This document shows, piece after piece, positions 24,051 through 34,568 of a stretch of DNA of 64,000 nucleotides. How positions within the stretch are numbered: the first letter of the stretch is position 1; each line of letters opens with the position of its first letter. Under the pieces are notes generated by a model. That model saw only the letters and a list, made by a program, of their open reading frames with translations, ran no database searches and was not told the DNA's origin. The DNA is taken from the NCBI GenBank assembly GCA_037074615.1, contig CM073518.1, positions 15,142,501 to 15,206,500 on the forward strand, given 5' to 3'. The DNA comes from Leucaena leucocephala. Its lineage: Eukaryota; Streptophyta; Magnoliopsida; Fabales; Fabaceae. Position numbers and translations under genes: made by a program.

Positions 24051-24656
24051 CACAGCTTGAATACCGAAGGTAACACTTCTTTCTCCTTGACTTAAACACA
24101 TTCGGTGGATCCTGGCTGGGAATGGAAAAATTTTTAAAGTTAATTTTCGCTGCGTGTCTTCCAATTCCCTTCATGAGGTTCATTCACAAATTTCAAATAG
24201 GTAATGAACAAGTTTTTCTACAAAATTTTATAATCTTATAGAACACATCTTGAGCTTTAAATCCATAGTTAACACATTTCATTTGGATAAGTGAGTAAAG
24301 AGAAATGAATTTTTGAAAATAAGGTAAGGAAACTGGAACTTCCAGATTTACCAAATGAACAGTGTTTTTCAATGAATAAACTGAATTCTTTTGGACAATA
24401 AAACCTCAGTTTTATATTTTTTCTTCAAATTTCAATGAAAGAGATTTCATTATAAATTGGAACCACTCCATTTATAGTTTTCTAGATTTAATTATGAATT
24501 TTCAAAGTTGGGTCTGTAATCTGGAATACCTAATGAAGAGTACCCGAGATTCCTTTTCTTGAACATTCATATTTCTAAGTTAAAGAGCTATTTAATTGGT
24601 TCAAGCTACTTCTAATTGAGTATAAATAAGGGTAAAGATAAGGATACGACAAAGTT

Positions 24657-24768
24657 CAAGCTTATTTGTTCAGAAAAAGGAATATTCCAGACATCAAAGC
24701 CTTATGGTTAAAAGTATTTAGTTGCTGGAATATACTTGCTACTTTGGTTATTTGGACTAAAGATTTAA
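24657..24768. other. Unassigned spacer
   Basis: AT-rich sequence between two LTRs, continuous with 12428-12536 before insertion. Nothing recognisable. Confidence 0.4.
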
Positions 24769-25758
24769 TGTAACATCCCAATTTTCAGGCCCAGAGATTC
24801 AGAAAGTAACCTGAAATAGATAGGCTACCAGACCCCTTTAAGCAGAAGTCCCAGAAACATACAGAGGATTTGAGGGACTAAACTGCAAATAAGTAAAAGT
24901 ACAGGGACTTATGTGTAAATAGTAAAAGTTCCTAGGGGTATAATGGTTATTTTAGAAAAGAAATGGACTAAAGTGAAAGTCTAAAAGTTCCATGGTGCAA
25001 AGAAAGTAGACACAAGTTGTGGGCCATTAAGTGTAATTATAAAAAGTTAAGGGACTTAATTGAAAAGAGGAAAAGTTTCCAGGGGCAAAATAGTAATTAT
25101 AGAAAGTTGAACTTGAAGTGGCTTAGAATTGCTCGGAAGCATTTCAGTGCCAAATTTCATTAGTAAATAGAGAAAGTTGTGCTGGTTAATCTAGCCTAAT
25201 ACAAAAAATTTATTAGAGTTTTAGATAGCTGATATTTATCTGATAGTTTGAAAGTTATCTAAAATTTTTGTCAGATCTCCTGGACCTCAGATATAAGTGA
25301 AAAATTACAGGAATGTGCGTTCTGTGAAGCCAGAGGTAAGGGAACTGACAGAATCCCAAAAGGAGTTTTGTCGAAAAAGTTATTCACTTTTTAGTGATTT
25401 TTTACGGGAGTTCGTGAACGCCCCATATCCAGTTGGAAAATTAAGCAGTAAGTAAACTAAGACTGAATGAGTCTAGATGATGTCATATAGAGGTCCATGA
25501 TGATGCCAAGGAAGGCCCAGATCCATGATATCAGTTCATCGAAAAAAGTAGACAGGTGCAAAATGACAAAAATACCCATGTGTTATAAAATAATTAAAGA
25601 ATGAGTGAAGGGTATTTTCGTCATTTGACGAAGGTTAGATGAAACATCCTTATTTTCATACATTTTAGGGATCATTTGGTAGCATTTAGAACCACTTTCC
25701 AGGTCATTGAAGTCCAATATCTCAATCTGGAATTTTACTCTTCTCGGGCACTGTTCAC

Positions 25759-26383
25759 TAGGGCTGGTAATTCGGGCCAACCCGCCGAAAACGGGTTGGC
25801 CCGCCGCGGGTTGGGGTGGAGGCGGGCCGGTTTTAACTGGCACGCCTCCAGGCGGGTTAGGGAAACCCCAACCCGAGACCGCCATGGCGGGTTGGCGGGC
25901 TAGCTTTTTTTTTTATATATAATTTGTTAATTTTTTTCAACTTTTTTTTTAAAAAAATTACATATGTCAATATTAATTAGATTCGAATCATGTCTTAAGT
26001 CGTCAAAATATTTATTTAGTCAATTTTATCACTATCTATAGATAAATCTATCACAAAGAAAATAATAATAAAATAAAATAAATATATATAAAGAAAGAAA
26101 TGACTCAATGAGATAAAGTTAATATAAATTAAGTATAATATCTCTTGTTTAACTAAGCTCTCAAATTAGTAAAGTATAAATGTGTAATATAAATAATAAA
26201 AAAAAGTAAAAAAAAAAAAAAGTGGGCTAACCCGCCAACCCGGCGGGTTAGCCCGCCGCGGGTGCGAGCTTGGCGGGTGCGGGTCAAAAAGACCCGCATC
26301 AAAGTGGGTTGCAATATTTGCAACCCAACCAGCCATTTTTTGGCGGGTTGGGACCGCTGGCCCAACCCAAATTACCAGCCCTA
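25759..26383. mobile_element. hAT-type MITE (625 bp)
   Basis: Terminal inverted repeats TAGGGCTGGTAATT and AATTACCAGCCCTA lie inside a perfect 8-bp target duplication CTGTTCAC (25751-25758 and 26384-26391), the hAT superfamily signature. Both ends are GC-rich with repeated CCCGCC/GGCGGG words able to fold back. The middle (about 25910-26220) is AT-rich and non-coding, so the element depends on a transposase in trans. Confidence 0.9.
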
Positions 26384-27118
26384 CTGTTCACTATGTAAAT
26401 TCCAGATGAGTGACCTGACTTCGGAAAATCATAATTAAATATAAAAAAATCGAAATGAAGTGGTTCCAATTGATAAATAAATATGACTCAATTATATTTA
26501 AGGGAAAAATCATTAATTGACCAATCTTTGACCAAATCACCGTGGGTCAATGTTTCAATTTTACTGTTCATCCCACGTTTTTCTCCTAAATCCAGTATTC
26601 TAATTCCAACTTTGGAAATTTATAACTCCATGTGTAGACATCAAAATGAGGCATATTATATACCAAATTAAAGATTAATATGTATACTATATTTACCATA
26701 AAAATTTCAGACATTTATTCATCCATTTACTATTTTTAATGATTTATCAAACATCAATAGGTCTCCTCGGATTTACTGTTCACAGAAACAATTTTCAGCA
26801 TTCACTCTTGCATACACATGCATACATCCATCACATATAGGTTAAACATGCCAATCAGATATTTAGAATATGCCAAACAATATCTGTTATTAAAGGATAG
26901 TTGCTATTCATTAGAATAGGTACAAAAATTCTCATATTTCTAATACATCATTTTCTCCTGAAATCCGGCAGCATAACAGCTATACTTCGTCTTTAGAAAG
27001 TAACCGATCTTGTACCGATTCGGTAATTCCCGTAAGAACTACCATTCTACATAAGTACCCAGGAAAGACTGGATGAACCGGCTAGGTCCACTCACTTCCA
27101 GCCTCCTTAGAGAGTACC

Positions 27119-27135
27119 TACGTACACAGTACGTA
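27119..27135. repeat. Hairpin palindrome in gypsy-type LTR
   Basis: TACGTACACAGTACGTA: perfect 7-bp arms with a 3-base loop, in the minus solo LTR 25640-29124. Confidence 0.6.
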
Positions 27136-27617
27136 TTAGTTCCTTTCTTTACCACTTTGCCGGAATTTCGGCAGCCTAACGGCGTCCTTCAAGATTTCCA
27201 AAATTTACTTCAACATAGCCTCCCCTGTAATGGGTTATTTGGGATGTGATTCGAGGGAATCTCAGTAGTAATAATCATAACAATATATGTAATGCAGAGT
27301 GACAGTGCTTGCTTGTGATTGTGTACAGATAAGTATGCTGCGTGCTTCCATATTCAATAACATATGATCATAGCATTGTAATAGAGCTTCAAGCATAATA
27401 TATAAGACAACAATCAAACCAAACAATAGCAAAACAAGTCACAAAGACATTACATAAAAGCTAGGATTAGTTACTACCTTAAAAGCAGAACTTCAGAACT
27501 TCTATACTGCTTCCAACTTCACCAGAACTTCCTTTCTTCTTTCTTTTTCTCACTTTCTCTCTCAAGAACTTCCTTATCACTCTAAAATTGCTTCTTGTCT
27601 GTGAGAATGAAGAGCTA

Positions 27618-27631
27618 GGGGGTATTTATAG
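27618..27631 (-). promoter_or_regulatory. LTR core promoter (TATA plus C-run)
   Basis: The complement reads CTATAAATACCCCC in the solo LTR 25640-29124. The pyrimidine-rich stretch just left of it (27525-27570) is the GA-rich leader on the sense strand. Confidence 0.6.
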
Positions 27632-29809
27632 TTTTGATGAGTGGCATTCTTGTAATTTTGAAGCCTTATGAACTTGTGGTCCTGGTTTTTCCAGAATTTC
27701 CTATATTTCTTTTATTCCTTTACTGCATCATCAAGGGGACACCTCAAGGGACACCTCACCCCTCACATTCTTCACATGGAGAAATTGGAGGGAGCTAGAA
27801 GCCTTCTGGAAGATTTCTGGTCCAATCCGGTACTGGTCCAGTCCGTCGCCTCGAAAACTGAACCGTTTTCTGAATCTAATTTTTCTAAAAATCCATATTA
27901 TGTCTCTTGACCTTGAATTTAGTATCTGGATCCTTCATATCATTAACATTTTTATACTGGGTCTAAACTCAATTACAGATCCCCTGCGAAATGACCAAAA
28001 TACCCCTGGGTGCCCTTTCATGCACTATCTTAACCCTAATTGCAAAACTATCATTTTACACCTTTCTGTACTCTGTCAGGGCATATACTGACTCTGGTTA
28101 ACTTCACCTGTATATGTCTTGGCCTCTAGGCCTGTCCAGAATGACCAAAATTCCCTTCATACACCTGCTACCCCGTTAGTACTACACAGGGGTATTTTCG
28201 TAATTTTACACTTTTCTGGGGTTCTGCCGGACACTAGCCCACCTATCAGTCCAAGAGTCTTATTGGGCCTTTGATGGCGCCATTATTGGGCCTTTCAGGG
28301 TCCACTACCTTCATGACACGTATTACGAGGAATCTTCCTTAGGCAAAGTTCATCGAGCCTTTTGTCTAACATACACCGTTTATACACATATCCGGACACC
28401 AGCTCCTTCTGGCAGATATATTGCTCTACTGTGTCTGGGAAGCCATTTGGGTCACAACGGGCATCTGACTGTTGTTACCTGACCTCATTCAGTCTTAGTT
28501 TAAATACCGATAAATCTCCCTATCGGATCCCTGGAGGCCTCACACTCCCGTCTGTATTTGCTAATTTGTGAATAACTTTTTCTACAGGCCTCCTATCGGT
28601 ATTCTGTTAGTTTCCAGACATCCGCCCTATCAGGACGCATTATCCTGTAATTTCTCACATATATCTGAAATCCAGGATATCTGGTAGAAATTTTTATAAC
28701 TTTTGGACTATCAGATCATTTCTGGCTATCTGGAGTCTTGAAAAATTCCTGTATTAGGCTGGATTACCCGGCGTCACTTGCTCTACCTACTGGTGGGATA
28801 TGGGGCTGATCGAAGTATGATCACTATTTTTGCCTATTTCTGGTCCCGGTTTTCATAATTACACTTTTGCCCCGGAAGCTTTTCTTCTTTTCAATTAAGT
28901 CCCTTTATTTGGCTAAAATTACACCTAAAGACCCCACATTTTTGTCTACTTTTCCTTCTTAACTTCAAACTTTCCATAATTGCACTTAAGTCCTTACCTT
29001 TTCTTTCTTTTTCAATTTAATCCCTTTCTTTACATAGATAGCCACATCTTCTTCCTGAAAAACAATTCGTATATTTCATTCAATCTGTACATATAAATCA
29101 GTACAGAAAATTAGGGATATTACATTAGACAGTCAAGAAAGGTTATCTAGATAGTTGACCAGGGTCAGGGAATACTCTGGTAAGGGGTGAAAAGACAATA
29201 ATACCCCTAGACTCATTAAAGCAAATAAAGAGGAACCAAGGGCATTTTGGTAATTTACTAAGGGATGTTTATTGGGAATTAAGCCATTAGAGTAATTGAG
29301 CTTGATCAGAGACCTAAGATGACATTCCAAAAGCCCAAAAATGTAGCCCAGGAGTTATGTGAGTTAAAGTGGCATTAAAATAACATTTTAGTGAGTTTTC
29401 AATAAAGTAAAGTTACCCGGTTGAAGTGATAACCGGGGAATTGATAAGATAAAGCTCTGGATTTATCCGGAAGCCATAAGGTGGCATTAAAGGTACCCAT
29501 AAGGTGCCACATGGCACTAATCTAAGGGAAGAAAAAAAAAACTAACGACAAGTGGCACGATCTCAGCCGTTTATTCCAGGATAAGACTTTGTAATTCTCT
29601 GGAAACACTGAGTCAGCTGGTGAGGTGTCTTGAGGGCCCTACCATTGTGCCACCTAAGCATGTGAGGTGTCCCTTGATGATGTCATTTTGATGAGTCATC
29701 TAGGATGGTGATGTCATCATCATGATGCAGGCAAAGCTTCTTGAGGAAGCAAGCGATCTGAGCCGTTCATCGTGATTTGATCTGAGCCATCCATTCCACT
29801 TTGCCTCAA

Positions 29810-29827
29810 CTATAAATAGCTACCCCC
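29810..29827 (+). promoter_or_regulatory. LTR core promoter, variant with 3-bp insertion
   Basis: CTATAAATAGCTACCCCC: the TATA box is kept, but GCT and a further base separate it from the C-run. Confidence 0.55.
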
Positions 29828-29850
29828 CTCAAGGTGATTCACGGCCAAAA

Positions 29851-29934
29851 GCAAGAAAGGAAGAGAAAAGAAGAGAGAGAAAGAGAAAGAGAGAAAGAAC
29901 GAAAGGAAGAGAAAGAAAGGAAGAGAAAGAAGGA
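29851..29934 (+). repeat. GA-rich tract in LTR leader
   Basis: A nearly pure A/G run built from GAAAGA, GAGAGA and GGAAGA words, starting about 25 bp after the C-run of the promoter. Tracts in the same place follow the promoters at 33624 and 53295. Confidence 0.8.
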
Positions 29935-30574
29935 GTTCTGGCTGAGTTATGAGCAATCCAAGCAGCTTAGGAACTCAGCAAGCTTAGGAATAAGGTAAGT
30001 AATTTATTCTAGTCCCTGCTCTAATAAATTAGAGGATTGCTCTTATAAATTAAATAGTTAGAATAGAGAAATATCTCTCTCTATAAAGTTAGCTGTGGAT
30101 AGAAAGAAAGTTAGGGGATTGTTAGAATAGGGGTATTACCTGAGGATAAGCATGAATTAAGTAAAGTTATGCTAGATAAGATCATAATAAAATATTATTA
30201 TGCTATGTATAGGCTCTGACCTATGAAAAGGTGGAACCTCATATTAAAGGTTAAGGACTAAAGGAAGGGCTACACACCAAGCAGTGAACTTACCTACCTG
30301 TCTGCTTATGTTACTTGAATGTTTTGTGTGGTATTTACTTACTTTGATGATGTGAAGCATGTATGATTAAATGATGCTCTGTTTCTTTTTATGCTATGGC
30401 CATATGTTATAATTAAGGGACATGAAGCATGTAAGTTATCATTATGCAAGCTGTAGGGAATTGGAAGACACGCAGGGGAAATTAACTTTAAAAATTTTTC
30501 CATTCCCAGCCAGGATCTACCGAATGTGTTTAAGTCAAGGAGAAAGAAGTGTTAGCTTCGGTATTCGAGCTTTA

Positions 30575-30684
30575 GTCGCGACCTCCGTATCCACTAGTCA
30601 CGACTTCTCGCCTCTGGAACTTTTAGTCATGACCTACTAAGCTTCTCGTCGTGACCTGTCGCCTCTGGAACTTTCAGTCGCGAC
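30575..30684 (-). repeat. GTCGCGAC box array, left part, minus copia LTR
   Basis: Boxes at 30575 (intact), 30597 (GTCACGAC), 30626 (GTCATGAC), 30648 (GTCGTGAC) and 30677 (intact). Steps are 22, 29, 22, 29. The next box in register is 34419, exactly 22 bp on once the insertion is removed. Confidence 0.88.
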
Positions 30685-30923
30685 CTACTCAACTTCATGT
30701 AACATCCCAATTTTCAGGCCTAGAGATGCAGAGATAGCCTAAGATTGAGAGGCTACTAGACCCCTTTTTAGAAGAAGTCCCAGAGGAACGTAAAGAGTTT
30801 CAGGGATTGAGCTATGAGTAAGTAAAGGTACAGGGACTTATGTGTAAATAGTGGAAGTCCCAAGGGGTAAATGGCCATTTGGGGATGATGTAAAGGTCAA
30901 AGGTTCAAGAGTTGAGTAGTTAG

Positions 30924-32779
30924 TGTTGGAAATTATGCCCTAGGGGCCAATCATTGTATCATGTTATCATATTATTTGCATGTTTACTATGATGACAATC
31001 CTTGGATAACTCATGATCTTATCCTAAATGTCCCTGGTCGGTCATCTATGTGGGAGCAGAGATAAAATAAGACCAGTATGACTTTGAAGATATATAGAGA
31101 TATAAATCAAAGTCATAAGCACATGTAAGAGTACAGGGTGTTGGACCGACCCGCAATGAGAGAGCTGCATGGGTCAAGTCATAAGCTTCTCTCATATACA
31201 AGCCATGTCACTATGCCCTTTGACCTGAGATCATCATGGATTCCTACATGACAAACGCTCAGCTTTGACCTAGTCAAAAGTCACTTTTGACCGAGTGATC
31301 ATAAAGGCTATGCTCGGGCTTAGTGGTTTTTCTTGAGGAGGAATGTGAATGGTCAAGATGGAATTTGTCCCTCACATTCGTAGAGAGATATTACTGGGCC
31401 CCTCGATGAGTGAGTTTGAGAAATGTATGGCCATACTGGAATGGAAGGGTAGTTCCATTTCTATATTCAGACTACTCAGGGATCGAGAAAGTAACGATCA
31501 GGAATAGGAGGATGACGTTCTCCATGCCTCATCCTTGACCGAAATATCATGTGACAAAAGGGACGTGATATGGTTGAATGAAAGGTTACATCGTTTATCG
31601 ATCCTCATATGTTTTGGGTAGTCGTAATGCCTTGCTAGAGACCGCTTACGACTTGTGGGTTAGTATAGTAATTGGGCCACTGCCAACTTCATATGGGCCT
31701 ACAGGGTCGAACATAAAACAGCCCAATGCGAGCTATGATGTCCAGATTCATTGAATCTAAGAAATGTCTAGATTCAATGAATGATCTAGGGTGGATATAT
31801 ATTTTTTATATATATAAATCAGTATATATATATTATATATAATATAAGAGATATTTGTAAGATTTAATTTATAAGGATAAATTAAATCTCTATCACTTTT
31901 GAATTTGAATTTAAATGGATATGGTCTATTTGAATTTGAAATTCAAATTGATAAGATATCTCAAATTTGATTTATAAGAATAAATCAAATATAATTCTGT
32001 CTTATCTTTATTTTAAATTAAATAAATAGGTGAATTAAATCTGTGGGACGGATTTAATATAAACCATATTTATTTAATTAGTTTCTTATTAAATTATGCA
32101 ATATATGATATTGTATTAATTCAGAATTAATATGAGATTAATTCTGAAGCCCGGCCCAATTAGAAGCCCGATGGCATCCTATATATTTGACATTAGGAGC
32201 TAGGGTTCTACACACAATAGATCTCTACACACACATTCAGACGTGAGAAGAGGGGGCAGGGAGAGTGCAAAAGGTTTGCACATAAGAAACTGCCGAGATA
32301 GAGACGGTGAGGACGGAATCTCTAGAAAGCCCTAGAGGGACAAGAGGCGCTAGCACGTCGTTCGCGATTGGAACGCTGCTCGTGTGGATACCGGTAGAGG
32401 AAGCCGATCTGAGCTGTCGACTTCTTGTGATCGAACCAGACACGAAGACAAGTCGTGACCAGAACACGCTGAGGTCGCGACCATACGGGCATCTGAACGT
32501 CAGAAATCCGAAAAGAAGAGGCAGGTCGCCACTTGAAGCTGACGAGGTCGCGACTACAAACTCCAGAGACGTCAGGTCGCGACGAGAAGCAGAGGAGGTC
32601 GCGACTAAAATGTTCCAGAGGCGAAGAGTCGCGACTAGTGGACACTGAGGTCGCGACCAAAGCTTGAAACCGAAGGTAACACTTCTTTCTCCTTGACTTA
32701 AACACATTCGGTAGATCCTGGCTGGGAATGGAAAAATTTTTAAAGTTAATTTCCGCTGCGTGTCTTCCAATTCCCTTCA
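30924..32779 (+). mobile_element. Copia solo LTR, innermost layer
   Basis: TGTTGGAAATTATG to CCCTTCA, 1856 bp, with the perfect duplication GTTAG at 30919-30923 and 32780-32784. The right duplication abuts a GTCGCGAC-type box of the gypsy LTR at 32785. It is the same family as the full element at 15183, with a single W-box palindrome (31273-31291) and its own box array. Confidence 0.94.
32452..32657 (+). repeat. GTCGCGAC box array, copia solo LTR
   Basis: Boxes at 32452 (GTCGTGAC), 32474, 32525 (GTCGCCAC), 32547, 32576, 32598, 32628 and 32650. Steps are 22, 51, 22, 29, 22, 30 and 22. Confidence 0.88.
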
Positions 32780-32784
32780 GTTAG

Positions 32785-33054
32785 GTCGCGATGATAAAGA
32801 CGTTGGTCGCGACGAGAGTGTATTATGGTCACGACTAATATGGGCAGAGAGGCTTGGTCGTGACGGATATGTATGTGGTGTCGCGACTAATGAGTAGAAT
32901 AAGCCTGGTTGCGACTAAAAAGTGATGTGGTCGCGATGAAAGACTATTGTGGTCACGACGAAAGACTGTTATGGTCGTGACTAAAGGATGTTGTGGTCGC
33001 GACTAATGAACCAGAAGGTGTTAAGTCGCGACGAGATGATGGCTAGGTCGCGAC
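32785..33054 (+). repeat. GTCGCGAC box array, gypsy-type LTR
   Basis: Twelve boxes or near-boxes at 32785, 32806, 32828, 32857, 32880, 32908, 32930, 32952, 32974, 32996, 33025 and 33047. Steps are 21, 22, 29, 23, 28, 22, 22, 22, 22, 29 and 22. Spacers do not resemble those of the copia arrays. The array lies upstream of the LTR TATA box (33624), so in U3, unlike in copia. Confidence 0.87.
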
Positions 33055-33623
33055 TAGTGGCTAAAGTAGTGCCAAGCGTATGGGCCAAGAGTGGTGAAGG
33101 TCCAAATGAGATAGTTACCCAGTTAGAGATAGACCGGAGGCAAGAGGTCAGATACAGGAAAGGTTATCTGGAGACCATGAGATGGACTGATAAGGTATCC
33201 TCATGGGACCCACAAGATGCCACATGGCATTAGAGTGGTGATTCAGTGACCTTTCAGTAGAGTAAAGTTACTCGATTGGCACGAAAACCGAGGAAGTGAT
33301 CAGATAAGTCTGGGACTTATCTGGATAGCATTGGGAAGCGTGCAAGGTCTCTTCCAGTCGCCACATGGAATTAGTCTGAAGAAAGCAGATAAAGCTGAGG
33401 GCACGTATTACGAGGCAGGAGACTGGACCGGTGAGTCAGCTGCTGAGGTGTCCCAGGATTTCAGACATGTGATAAATGTGACGCTGAGGTGGCATGCTGA
33501 GGTGTCCCGATGATGTCATGCATGATGCAGTAAAGGAGGAATTAAAGAAAATAGGAAATTCCAGGAAAAACCAGGACCGCATGATCAGAGTTCATGAAAA
33601 TTACGGGATTGCCATTGAAGGCA

Positions 33624-33638
33624 ATTATAAATACCCCC
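33624..33638 (+). promoter_or_regulatory. LTR core promoter, variant TATA
   Basis: ATTATAAATACCCCC in the gypsy-type solo LTR 30698-34412, followed by a GA-rich leader. Confidence 0.6.
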
Positions 33639-34418
33639 TTGGCCTCCATTTCATTCACGCATGGGCAAGGCAAAGAGAGAGAAAGAAGAGAGAAGGGGAG
33701 AAGGAAAGGAAGAGAGAAAGGGAGAAAGGAAGTAAGGAAGTTCTGGCGGAGCTGGAAGCAGAATAGAGATAGTAAGGTTCTGCTGAGCTAGCTAGGTAGT
33801 AACTAATCCTAGCAAGGTAGTATATGATAAGTACTGTGTACGTAGTGCTGTCTAAGGAGGCTAGAAGTGAGTGGACCTAGCCGGTTTATCTAGTCTTTCC
33901 TGGGTACTACGTAGAATGGTAGTTCTCATAAGGGGATTACCAAATCAGTATAGTTCAATTCTTTATACAGATGAAGCGTAGCGGTTATGCTGCCGGAGTT
34001 TAGGCAGAAATAGATGTAATAGAGATAGCAAGATTATGTATATGTCTTATTGTGTATGCCATGCTGTATGACATTTGTTATTCAATGATAAGTATTGTTT
34101 GGCATATTCAATTTATGTATGTTAAATTAAGGGGAAATTCGCAGGTCCTAAGGTAGCAGTGTTCTGACCTCAGTTTGACCTAGTAAACGGAGGAGTCTGG
34201 CCACGAGATTTAGTGATCTGGTAGTACACATCTGGGGCATTCCGTGGATAGGTAATAAGCCTCATTTGGATGTGTAGAATGTGAGAAATCAATTCTCAAA
34301 GTAAAGGTTCAGAATAAGGAACTTAAGAGTTAAAAGTTCAATCTCTGGACTTAAGTACAGCTAGTATTGCATCTGCAAGTATACTCTGAGGAGTCTAAGG
34401 CAGGATGTTTCACTTCAC

Positions 34419-34568
34419 GTCGCGACCTACTCAGCTTCTCGTCGTGACCTGTCGCCTCTGGAGTTGTTAGTCGCAAACTCCTCTGCAACTAGTACCTGTA
34501 GTCTCTTTTTGAATTTCTGATGTTCAGAAGCCAATTTGGTCGCAACCTCTGAGTCAACTGGTCGCGAC
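34419..34568 (-). repeat. GTCGCGAC box array, right part, minus copia LTR
   Basis: Boxes at 34419 (intact), 34441 (GTCGTGAC), 34470 (GTCGCAAA), 34539 (GTCGCAAC) and 34561 (intact). Steps are 22, 29, 69 and 22; the wide gap holds no recognisable box. Confidence 0.82.

Larger units (their letters stand above)
15183..24173 (+). mobile_element. Full-length Ty1/copia LTR retrotransposon
   Basis: An 8991-bp element flanked by the 5-bp duplication TGAGG (15178-15182 and 24174-24178). The order is 5' LTR, tRNA-Met type PBS, 1.1-kb leader, gag-PR-IN-RT-RNaseH frame, purine tract, 3' LTR. Integrase ahead of reverse transcriptase places it in Ty1/copia. LTRs of about 1.9-2.0 kb and a total near 9 kb fit the larger copia clades, but I cannot assign a clade with confidence. 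The five stop codons in pol make this copy non-autonomous. Confidence 0.93.
22191..24173 (+). repeat. 3' LTR of the copia element (1983 bp)
   Basis: It runs from TGTTGGAAATTG to CCCTTCA. Relative to the 5' LTR it carries a doubled W-box palindrome and an array with the same spacing but mostly decayed boxes. The 5' LTR array looks closer to that of the solo LTR 30924-32779 than to this one. Confidence 0.93.
12537..24651 (+). mobile_element. Ty3/gypsy-type solo LTR split by a complete copia element
   Basis: It starts TGTCATATCC at 12537 and ends ATACGACA at 24651, with perfect duplications AAGTT at 12532-12536 and 24652-24656. Removing the copia element and one TGAGG leaves about 3.1 kb of LTR with no internal domain, so it is a solo LTR. 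It is the same family as 2407-8432. Its copy of the AGAGGCTATGAGG site, where copia inserted, is recognisable uninterrupted in the related minus-strand LTRs (for example near 2888-2910). Confidence 0.87.
25640..29124 (-). mobile_element. Ty3/gypsy-type solo LTR carrying a hAT MITE
   Basis: Perfect target duplication TTAGA at 25635-25639 and 29125-29129, with the host LTR reading through. The left terminus is TGAAACATCC and the right terminus GATATTACA. Length is 3485 bp including the 625-bp MITE and one 8-bp duplication. It matches the minus-strand LTR 60528-63324 that adjoins a chromovirus pol, which gives the family assignment. Confidence 0.9.
30698..34412 (+). mobile_element. Ty3/gypsy-type solo LTR inserted inside the copia box array
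   Basis: It starts TGTAACATCCC and ends GGATGTTTCA, with the perfect duplication CTTCA at 30693-30697 and 34413-34417. The insertion point lies between two GTCGCGAC boxes, 1 bp from the right one. After removing the nested copia LTR about 1.85 kb remains. Unlike the related LTR at 24769 it carries its own GTCGCGAC array (32785-33054) near its 5' end. Promoter at 33624 and GA-rich leader about 33670-33730. Confidence 0.92.

Noticed and set aside
25583..26365. Pro/Gly-rich frames on both strands
   Set aside because: Produced by the GC-rich ends of the hAT MITE and adjoining LTR sequence.
33494..33791. Frames rich in Arg, Lys and Glu
   Set aside because: Translation of the GA-rich leader of a gypsy-type LTR; similar shadows occur at 37139-37363 and 53192-53434.
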